From: JALHNI01 sp044226365
GTDB lineage: Bacteria; Acidobacteriota; Terriglobia; Bryobacterales; Bryobacteraceae
Reading direction: 5' to 3'
Assembly (NCBI GenBank): GCA_044226365.1
Contig: JBGAHE010000002.1
Span: forward strand, 1-64,000
DNA length: 64,000 bases
In this document: positions 30,864-38,174 of the stretch, piece by piece
Layout: each line of letters starts with the position of its first letter
Position numbering within the stretch: the first letter of the stretch is position 1
Program-made: the position numbers and the translations under genes
The notes under the pieces: generated by a model
Databases searched by the model: none
What the model was told of the DNA's origin: nothing
The model's input: the letters and a program-made list of their open reading frames with translations, nothing else

Positions 30864-32524
30864 ACGGGATCGCGAATCATTTATGGCAATCGACGGTGTT
30901 CGCCGCGCTGGTGGCGGTGGCGGCGTGGTTGTTGCGGAAGAATCAGGCGCGGATGCGCTACGTGCTCTGGATGGCGGCTTCGCTCAAGTTCGCAGTGCCT
31001 TTCTCCTGGTTGATGGAGTTAGGTTCGCACGTGGAGGCGCCCCCGGTGGCGCGGGGTTGGCGGGCGACGGCGGTGGAACAGGTGACTTCGTCGTTCGCGC
31101 CGGCGCCGCTGATGGAGGGGACGGTGACGGCCGCCCCATCGTTCGACTGGCGCTGGGTGCTGGCGGGGTTGTGGGCGGCGGGCGTGGTGATGGTGATGGC
31201 GCGATGGGCACGCCAATGGTGGCGAGTGCGGCAAATGGTGCAGTCCGCCGCAGTGGTTTCTACAGAAGGTGCGTTGCCGGTGCTGGAGGCGGAGACGGCG
31301 ATCGAGCCCGGGGTCTTCGGCATTTGGAAGCCGGTCCTGTTGCTGCCGCGCGGAATCCGCGAACGGTTGACGGCCGAAGAACTGGATAGCGTGCTGGTGC
31401 ATGAACAGGCCCATGCGGAGCGCCGCGATAATCTGACCGCGGTCATGCACATGGCGGTGCAGGCGGCCTTCTGGTTTCATCCGCTGGTGTGGTGGATCGG
31501 CACGAAGTTAGTGGAGGAGCGCGAGCGAGCGTGCGATGAGGCGGTCCTGAGCTATGGCCGCGAGCGCCACGTGTATGCACAGAGCATCTTGAACGTATGT
31601 AAGTTCTATGTGGCGACGCCTTTGCCCTGCACCGCGGGAGTTAGTGGCGCGGACTTGCGGCAGAGAATCGAAGAGATTCTGACGCGGAGTCAGCCGCTGC
31701 GCTTGACGGCCGCGCGCGCGGGTCTGTTGGCTGTCGCGGCGATCGCGGTGGTGACCACGCCGTTGGTGATTGGAGTGCTGCGGGCGCAGACGTTGCCGCC
31801 GCCCCCGCAGTATAAGTTCGACGTGGCGTCGATTCGACCGGGCGAGCCGGATGCGCGACAGGTGAGAATTATGCCGGGTCCACAGGGTGGGCTGCGGACG
31901 GAGAATACGTCGCTGGCTTCGCTGATCGGGTTTGCGTATGACATCCGCCCGTTCCAACTCGTGGGCGCGCCGGCCTGGACGCAGAAGGAAACTTTCAATA
32001 TTACGGCGACTCCGGATCAGGCGGAGGAAGGACCGAATCCGACGATGCCGCGCGAAAAGATGGAGAGCATGTTCAATCGGCAGCGCCAACGGATGCAGGC
32101 TCTGCTGACGGAGCGGTTCGGACTGGTGTTGAAGGCGGAAACGCGCGAGATGCCGATTTACGGGCTGACGGTGTTGAAGAGCGGGCACAAGATGAAGGCG
32201 ACCGAGGACCAGGTGCGGGGACCGATGGGCATGCGGGTTGGTCCGGGTAAGCTGACCGGCAGCGGCGCCTCGATGAAGATGTTGGTGAACGCGCTGTCGC
32301 AACTGTCGGGGCGAACGGTGGTGGACGAGACGGGGTTACCGGGGGCGTTTGACTATGAATTGACTTACACGCCGGACAACCGATCGCCGGGCGACTCGGG
32401 CGGCGAGAACGGTCCGTCACTCTTTGCGGCGCTGCAGGAGCAGTTGGGGTTGAAGCTGGAACCGAAGAAGGGGCCGGTGCCGGTGTTTGTGGTGGAGAAA
32501 GTCAATCGTCCGACGGAGAACTAG
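30860..32524 (+). CDS. M56 (BlaR1-type) membrane metallopeptidase fused to a C-terminal DUF3738/TIGR03435 domain
   Basis: 554 residues. N-terminal helices lie near 8-25, 33-52 and 98-115; the cytoplasmic zinc-protease part has HEQAH at 181-185 and the downstream EERERACDEAVL at 219-230, as in M56 peptidases; a further helix at about 286-308 leads outside. BlaR1 carries a penicillin-binding sensor at this C-terminal position. Here residues about 318-554 form a DUF3738 domain instead (YKFDVASIRPG, 'LASLIGFAYDIRPFQLVGAPAW', 'LTERFGLVLKAETREMPIYGLTV', 'LSGRTVVDETGLPGAFDYELTY'). The domain should act as periplasmic sensor. The gene overlaps blaI by 4 bp and is followed after 3 bp by a free DUF3738 protein. 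Confidence 0.9.
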   Translation: MNGIANHLWQSTVFAALVAVAAWLLRKNQARMRYVLWMAASLKFAVPFSWLMELGSHVEAPPVARGWRATAVEQVTSSFAPAPLMEGTVTAAPSFDWRWVLAGLWAAGVVMVMARWARQWWRVRQMVQSAAVVSTEGALPVLEAETAIEPGVFGIWKPVLLLPRGIRERLTAEELDSVLVHEQAHAERRDNLTAVMHMAVQAAFWFHPLVWWIGTKLVEERERACDEAVLSYGRERHVYAQSILNVCKFYVATPLPCTAGVSGADLRQRIEEILTRSQPLRLTAARAGLLAVAAIAVVTTPLVIGVLRAQTLPPPPQYKFDVASIRPGEPDARQVRIMPGPQGGLRTENTSLASLIGFAYDIRPFQLVGAPAWTQKETFNITATPDQAEEGPNPTMPREKMESMFNRQRQRMQALLTERFGLVLKAETREMPIYGLTVLKSGHKMKATEDQVRGPMGMRVGPGKLTGSGASMKMLVNALSQLSGRTVVDETGLPGAFDYELTYTPDNRSPGDSGGENGPSLFAALQEQLGLKLEPKKGPVPVFVVEKVNRPTEN

Positions 32525-32527
32525 TTC

Positions 32528-33262
32528 ATGAAGTGCGTATGGATGTTGATGGCCGGGACGCTCTGGGCGCAGACGGAGAAGTTCGAGGTGGCATCAATTC
32601 GACCGGCGTCGCCGGACGCCCGGGGTGTGAGCATCCATACGACCGATGGGCGGCTGCGGACGGTGAATACGTCGTTCTTCGACTTGATGGTGTTAGCTTA
32701 CCGGGTGCAGCCGTATCAGATTACCGGGGCTACCGGTTGGATGCGCGATGAGCGTTTCGACGTCAACGCGACGTTCGACCAGGCGGAAGATGAAAAGATC
32801 GCCCCGACGGATTTGAAGAAGCAGGAAGCGCGCGATGAACGCTTGCGCAATCGCGTGAAGAATTTACTTGCGGAACGCTTTCAGCTGAAGTTCCGGGAAG
32901 AACTGAAGGAACTGCCAGTGTTCGCGCTGGTGGTGGACAAAACGCATCAGTTGAAGCCGCCCAGCGGGGAAGGGAATATGAACATCAATCAGAATAACCG
33001 GGCGGGTAAGTTACAGGGTCAAGGGGTGACGATGGGGCGATTGGCCGAGACGCTAAGCCGGTTGGCGGGGAAGCCGGTGTTGAATGAGACGGGACTCGAC
33101 GGGCTGTTTGATGTGGACTTGGAATGGAACGATGCGCCAGGGGGCGAGGGTCCGTCGTTGTTTGCGGCGCTAAAAGAGCAGGCGGGGCTCAAGTTGGAAG
33201 CCAAGAAAGCACCGGTGAGAAGCCTGGAGATCGAGAAAGCGGAGCGCCCCTCGGAGAATTAG
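32528..33262 (+). CDS. Exported DUF3738/TIGR03435 family protein
   Basis: 244 residues: a short signal peptide (MKCVWMLMAGTLWAQ) and one DUF3738 domain: KFEVASIRPASPDARG, 'FFDLMVLAYRVQPYQITGATGWMRDERFDVNATF', 'NLLAERFQLKFREELKELPVFALVV', 'LSRLAGKPVLNETGLDGLFDVDLEW' and GPSLFAALKEQAGLKLEAKK. It is a clear paralogue of the C-terminal domain of the preceding M56 fusion. The pattern of a two-part alpha/beta unit recalls STN domains of secretins and TonB receptors (inference). It ends directly (0 bp) before the barrel gene. Confidence 0.9.
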   Translation: MKCVWMLMAGTLWAQTEKFEVASIRPASPDARGVSIHTTDGRLRTVNTSFFDLMVLAYRVQPYQITGATGWMRDERFDVNATFDQAEDEKIAPTDLKKQEARDERLRNRVKNLLAERFQLKFREELKELPVFALVVDKTHQLKPPSGEGNMNINQNNRAGKLQGQGVTMGRLAETLSRLAGKPVLNETGLDGLFDVDLEWNDAPGGEGPSLFAALKEQAGLKLEAKKAPVRSLEIEKAERPSEN

Positions 33263-36106
33263 ATGTTGAAGTTGCTGTGTTGGGCGATTCCGCTGATCAG
33301 CTTGGCCGCGGAACATCGGGGTGTAGTGAAGTTCGGTGGGTTGCCCGTGCCGGGTGTGAGCGTGATGCTGACGCAGGCCGGCAAGAAGACGGGGGCGGTG
33401 ACGGATCCGCAAGGGACCTACCTGATTCAGGTGGAGCCGGGAGCCTTCGCGGTGGAGGTGGAGATGCAGTTGTTTGCGCCACAGCGCCGTGAGTTCAGTG
33501 CGGCGGGTGAGCCAGTGGAGTGGTCACTGGAATTGCTGGCGCCCGAGCAGATCGCCGCGCGGGTGACCAAGCAGACGTCGACGTTTCAGCGGACCGAGGT
33601 AGCCGTGAGTAAGCCGGTCGGTAAGCCCGCGCAGACGCCTTCGCCTCAAGCGGCAGAGCCTCCTCCGCCGAGCGAGTTGGCACAAAAGGCAGCCGATGGG
33701 TTGTTAATCAATGGGACGGTGAATAACGCAAACAGCTCACCGTTTGCGCAACTGCCGGCGTTCGGCAATAACCGGCGGGGACAGAGATCGCTGTATAACG
33801 GCAACCTGGGACTGATCCTGAACAATGCGGCCTTCGATGCGAGGTCGTTTTCGCTGACGGGGCAGGATACGTTGAAGCCGCAATATAGCCGGCTGCAAGG
33901 GCTGTTTTCATTTGGCGGGCCGCTGAAGATTCCTGGGCTGTTGAGGCGGAATGGGCCGCTCTTCAGCGTGAACTATCAGTGGACGCGCAACAGCAATGCA
34001 ACGACGCAGACAGGCCTGATGCCGACGGCTCAGGAGCGGGCGGGGATTCTGAGCGACCGGGTGATCCCGGTGAGCCAGATTTCGCCGCAGGCACGGCGGC
34101 TGCTGGAGCTATTTCCGCTACCCAACTTTACGGGGAACTCTCGCTATAACTTCCAGGTGCCAATTGTAAGCGGCTATCACCAGGACGACTTACAAACGCG
34201 GGCGAACAAACAGTTCAAGAAGAATCAGATTTCCGGTAACTTCGCCTGGCAGAGCACCCGGACCGACACGCCGGACATTTTCGGGTTTCTCGATACCGGT
34301 CGGGTGAACGGGATCAATGCGGGAGCGAATTATCGCAGAAGCTTGTCGCCGCGGTCCTTTGTGACGACCGGAGTGACGTTCAGCCGCTTGACGACGCGGG
34401 TGCGGCCTTATTTTGCGGAACGGGAGAATGTGTCGGCAGAGGCGGGGATTACGGGGAACAGCCAGGCAACGACGGATTGGGGTCCGCCGAACTTGCTCTT
34501 TTCGAATGGCATGACCTCTCTGAGTTCGGCGCAGTCTTCGTTGCTGACGAATCAGACGCTGGGCGTGTCGGCGGATTGGTTTGTGACGAGGTCCGGGCAC
34601 AATGTGCAGTCGGGTGTGAGCTTCCGGAAGCAGCAGTTCAATGTGCTGGCGCAAAAGGATGCGCGGGGGACGTTTTCGTTTACGGGTGTGACGACGGGCA
34701 ACGATTTTGCGGGCTTTCTGCTGGGGGTACCAGATGCGAGTTCCATTGCGTTTGGCAACGCGGACAAGTACCTGCGGGGGCGGATTACAGAGGCGTATGT
34801 GAACGATGACTGGCGGGTGAACCCGAGCCTGACGTTGAATGTGGGTGTGCGTTGGGAGTACTGGTCGCCGGTGAGTGAGCGGTACGGGCGGTTGGTGAAT
34901 CTGGATATTGCGCCGAGCTACAGTGCGGTGACGCCGAGCCGGACGCTGCCGCAGCCGGATCGCAACAATGTGGCGCCGCGGCTTTCTTTCTCGTGGCGGC
35001 CGGCCAGGATGACGTCGACGATCGTGCGCGGCGGCTACGGCATTTACTACGATACTTCGATCTATCAACCCATGGCGATGGAGATGGCACAGCAGGCACC
35101 ACTTTCGAAGAGTCTGCGGGTGTTCAACAGTGCGGAGACGCCGTTGACGTTAGCCAACGGGTTTGGCTCGCCGGGGACGACGACGGCGACGACGTTTGCG
35201 GTGGATCCGCGTTTCAAGATCGGGTACTCACAGAATTGGCAGCTTTCCGTGCAGCGAGACTTGCCGGCGGCGTTACAGATGACAGCGACTTACAACGGGT
35301 CCAAGGGCGCCAACGGTCAGCAACAGATTCTACCGAATACGTTTCCGATTGGTGCGGTGACGCCCTCGGGCTATACGCTGCTGATTTCGGATGGGAGTTC
35401 GAGCCGCCACGCGGGGCAGGTCCAACTGCGGCGTCGAATGCGCAATGGATTAACGGCGAGCGGGCAGTACACGTGGGCGAAGGCTTTGGACAATGCTCTG
35501 TTGGGGGGCAAGGGGCGGCCGATGACGGCGCAGAACTGGCAGGACTTGCGGGCGGAGCGGGGACGGTCTGTTTTCGATCAACGGCATGCGGTGACGGGCA
35601 GTGTGCAGTATACGACCGGCATGGGCATGCGCGGCGGGATGCTGGCGCGGGGTAGGTTCGCGGCGTGGTTGAAGGAGTGGACGTTGGGGTCGCAGGTGAC
35701 GTGGGGCACTGGGCTACCGCTGTCGCCGGTCTATCCGGGCGTGATTCCGGGGACGGGCGTGACGGGCATCTTGAGGCCGGACTATACGGGTGCGCCCCTA
35801 TACGACGCGCCGGCCGGTTTCTATCTGAACCCAGCGGCGTACCGGGCGCCGGCGGCAGGCGGATGGGGGAATGCAGGGCGGAACTCGATTACGGGTCCGC
35901 GGCAGTTTGGGGTGAATTCGTCTTTGGGACGGACATTCCGTTCGGCGGAGCGCATCAGTTATGACTTCCGGGTGGACGCGACGAATTCGACGAATACGCC
36001 GACTTTCCAAAGCTGGAATACGGTGGCGGGCAGTGCGCAGTTCGGCTTGCCGAATGCGACCAACCCCATGCGAAGTTTGCAGATGACGTTTCGGATGAGG
36101 TTTTAG
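33263..36106 (+). CDS. Oar-like TonB-dependent-type outer-membrane barrel with N-terminal CarboxypepD_reg domain
   Basis: 947 residues with a signal peptide (MLKLLCWAIPLISLAAE). Residues about 18-95 are a carboxypeptidase-regulatory-like beta-sandwich (GVVKFGGLPVPGVSVMLTQ, 'GAVTDPQGTYLIQVEPG'). A Pro-rich linker (about 115-140) leads into Oar-type barrel sequence: SFGGPLKIPGLLRRNGPLFSVNYQW, ARRLLELFPLPN, 'DDWRVNPSLTLNVGVRWEYWSPVSERYGRLVNLD', and a C-terminal Phe (MTFRMRF), the usual outer-membrane insertion signal. A recognisable plug is missing or much reduced between residues 140 and 200, unusual for this family. The gene abuts the DUF3738 gene and is followed after 3 bp by the VWFA gene. 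Confidence 0.85.
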   Translation: MLKLLCWAIPLISLAAEHRGVVKFGGLPVPGVSVMLTQAGKKTGAVTDPQGTYLIQVEPGAFAVEVEMQLFAPQRREFSAAGEPVEWSLELLAPEQIAARVTKQTSTFQRTEVAVSKPVGKPAQTPSPQAAEPPPPSELAQKAADGLLINGTVNNANSSPFAQLPAFGNNRRGQRSLYNGNLGLILNNAAFDARSFSLTGQDTLKPQYSRLQGLFSFGGPLKIPGLLRRNGPLFSVNYQWTRNSNATTQTGLMPTAQERAGILSDRVIPVSQISPQARRLLELFPLPNFTGNSRYNFQVPIVSGYHQDDLQTRANKQFKKNQISGNFAWQSTRTDTPDIFGFLDTGRVNGINAGANYRRSLSPRSFVTTGVTFSRLTTRVRPYFAERENVSAEAGITGNSQATTDWGPPNLLFSNGMTSLSSAQSSLLTNQTLGVSADWFVTRSGHNVQSGVSFRKQQFNVLAQKDARGTFSFTGVTTGNDFAGFLLGVPDASSIAFGNADKYLRGRITEAYVNDDWRVNPSLTLNVGVRWEYWSPVSERYGRLVNLDIAPSYSAVTPSRTLPQPDRNNVAPRLSFSWRPARMTSTIVRGGYGIYYDTSIYQPMAMEMAQQAPLSKSLRVFNSAETPLTLANGFGSPGTTTATTFAVDPRFKIGYSQNWQLSVQRDLPAALQMTATYNGSKGANGQQQILPNTFPIGAVTPSGYTLLISDGSSSRHAGQVQLRRRMRNGLTASGQYTWAKALDNALLGGKGRPMTAQNWQDLRAERGRSVFDQRHAVTGSVQYTTGMGMRGGMLARGRFAAWLKEWTLGSQVTWGTGLPLSPVYPGVIPGTGVTGILRPDYTGAPLYDAPAGFYLNPAAYRAPAAGGWGNAGRNSITGPRQFGVNSSLGRTFRSAERISYDFRVDATNSTNTPTFQSWNTVAGSAQFGLPNATNPMRSLQMTFRMRF

Positions 36107-36109
36107 CGC

Positions 36110-38173
36110 ATGGCATTTCTAGCCTGGATGCTGTGGCTCGCCCAAGTGGGCACGAACCAGAACGCGGAGGTGCCGACGTTCAAGGCCAGCACGAATCTAG
36201 TGATCGAGACGGTCACCGTGAAGGATAAAGACGGGAAGGCGGTGACCGGGTTAACGGCGAAGGATTTCACGCTGACCGAAGACGGTGTGGCGCAGCAGAT
36301 CAAGTTCTTCGAGTTTCAGCAGATGCCGACCGAGGCGCTACCGGCTCCGGTGCCGACGAATCTGCGGGTGGCGCCGATTCCGAAGCTGGCGCATTCGCAG
36401 ATCGCGCCGGCCGCGGCCGGCGATGTGAAGTATCGCGACCGGCGGTTGTTGGCGATCTACTTCGACTTGACGGCGATGCCATTGCCGGATCAGATTCGGG
36501 CGTTCAATGCCGCGAAGAGGTTCGTGCGGACGCAGATGAGCGCGAACGATCTGGTGGCGTTGATGGCGTTCCAGAGCGGTTCGGTGCAGGTGCTGGAGGA
36601 TTTCACCGCCGACCGGGAGCGGCTGCTGGGGACGATCGAGACGTTGATTGTCGGCGAGGATGAGAACGCAGTGCTGGACGCGCAGACCAAGGCGGATACG
36701 GGCGCGGCGTTCGGACAGAACGACGCCGAGTTCAGCATCTTTTTCACGGATCGCCAGCTGGCGGCGTTGCAGACGGCGGCGACGATGCTGGGAAGGTTGA
36801 ATGAGAAGAAGTCGTTAATTTACTTTGCGAGCGGCCTGCGGTTGAACGGGACGAATAATCAGGCGCAGTTACATGCGACGATCAACGCGGCGATCCGGGC
36901 GGGGGTGTCATTCTGGCCGGTGGATGCGCGGGGATTAATCGCGCAGGCACCTTTGGGCGATGCGACGCAGGGGTCGCCGGGCGGACAAGCGGTGTACTCC
37001 GGAGTGACAGCGAATGCAGTGACGAACGCGTTGCAGCGGTCGCAGGACACGATGTGGACGCTGGCGGCGGATACAGGCGGCAAAGCTCTACTGGATAACA
37101 ATGATCTTTCCCAGGGGATTATCCAGGCGCAGAAGGCGACGACGAGTTACTACATTCTGGGTTACTACTCGACGAACGAAAAGGCGGATGGGAAGTTCCG
37201 GAAGGTGAAGGTGACGCTGAATAACGGGGTGGCGGCGACGCTCGATTACCGGCAGGGATTCTATGCGGGGAAGGTTTTTGCGAAGTTCACGACGGCGGAT
37301 AAAGAGCGGCAACTGGAGGATGCCCTGATGCTGGGCGATCCGATTACGGAGCTGACGATTGCGATGGAGTTGGGCTACTTTCAACTGAATCGCGCGGAGT
37401 ACTTCGTGCCGTTGACGGTGAAGATCCCCGGAAGCGAGCTGGCTTTGGCGCGGAAGCGCGGGGCGGATCATGCGTTGATCGATTTTGTAGGCGAGGTAAA
37501 GGACGAGTTCGGGTCGACGATGACGAATCTGCGCGATAAGGTGGACATCAAGCTGACCGATGCGACGGCGGCGGAGCTGAGCCGACGGCCGATTCAGTAC
37601 GATACCGGCTTCACTCTTTTGCCGGGTAAGTATCGGATCAAGTTTTTGGCGCGCGATTCCGAGACGGGACGGATCGGAACCTATGAGATGCCGTTCACGA
37701 TTCCGAATCTGAATAAAGAGCAGGCGCGAGTGGCGATCAGTTCAGTGATTCTGAGCAGTCAGCGGGTGGAGATGCGCGAGGCGTTGTTTACGGCGGGCAA
37801 AGAGAAGGGCGCGCAGGCGCATCGGCTGAGTCCGCTGGTGCAGGATGGACAGAAGCTGATTCCTTCGGTGACGCGGGTGTTCAGCAAGGGCAGGGAGATG
37901 TTCGTCTTCCTGGAGGCCTATCAGCAGGGGACAGAAGATGCGAAGCCGGTGCTGGGGTACGTGACATTCTATCGTGACGGACAGAAGGTGTTTCAGACCT
38001 CGCCCATTCAAGCGGAAGGGGCGGCGGCGAATCGGCTGAAGACGGTGCCGCTGCGCTTTAGCTTCCCTCTGCAGCAGTTGGAAGAGGGCGAGTACACGTG
38101 TCAAGTGACGGTGCTCGAGCCGAACGGCAAGAAGGCGGCTTACTGGCGTGGTGCACTGTGGGTGACGCGTTAG
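36110..38173 (+). CDS. VWFA-related acidobacterial exported protein (TIGR03436 type)
   Basis: 687 residues. A short hydrophobic leader (MAFLAWMLWLAQ) precedes a beta-domain, 'IETVTVKDKDGKAVTGLTAKDFTLTEDGVAQQIKFFEF' (about 31-69), typical of TIGR03436 proteins. The von Willebrand A-like domain spans about 105-330; its first strand reads LLAIYFDLTAMPL, so the MIDAS motif DxSxS is degraded. YYILGYYSTNEKADGKFRKVKV marks its end. About 300 further residues, rich in beta structure, follow. Probably secreted or outer-membrane-associated and involved in adhesion or assembly. Last gene of the operon; the ADOP gene converges 1 bp downstream. Confidence 0.87.
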   Translation: MAFLAWMLWLAQVGTNQNAEVPTFKASTNLVIETVTVKDKDGKAVTGLTAKDFTLTEDGVAQQIKFFEFQQMPTEALPAPVPTNLRVAPIPKLAHSQIAPAAAGDVKYRDRRLLAIYFDLTAMPLPDQIRAFNAAKRFVRTQMSANDLVALMAFQSGSVQVLEDFTADRERLLGTIETLIVGEDENAVLDAQTKADTGAAFGQNDAEFSIFFTDRQLAALQTAATMLGRLNEKKSLIYFASGLRLNGTNNQAQLHATINAAIRAGVSFWPVDARGLIAQAPLGDATQGSPGGQAVYSGVTANAVTNALQRSQDTMWTLAADTGGKALLDNNDLSQGIIQAQKATTSYYILGYYSTNEKADGKFRKVKVTLNNGVAATLDYRQGFYAGKVFAKFTTADKERQLEDALMLGDPITELTIAMELGYFQLNRAEYFVPLTVKIPGSELALARKRGADHALIDFVGEVKDEFGSTMTNLRDKVDIKLTDATAAELSRRPIQYDTGFTLLPGKYRIKFLARDSETGRIGTYEMPFTIPNLNKEQARVAISSVILSSQRVEMREALFTAGKEKGAQAHRLSPLVQDGQKLIPSVTRVFSKGREMFVFLEAYQQGTEDAKPVLGYVTFYRDGQKVFQTSPIQAEGAAANRLKTVPLRFSFPLQQLEEGEYTCQVTVLEPNGKKAAYWRGALWVTR

Positions 38174-38174
38174 G

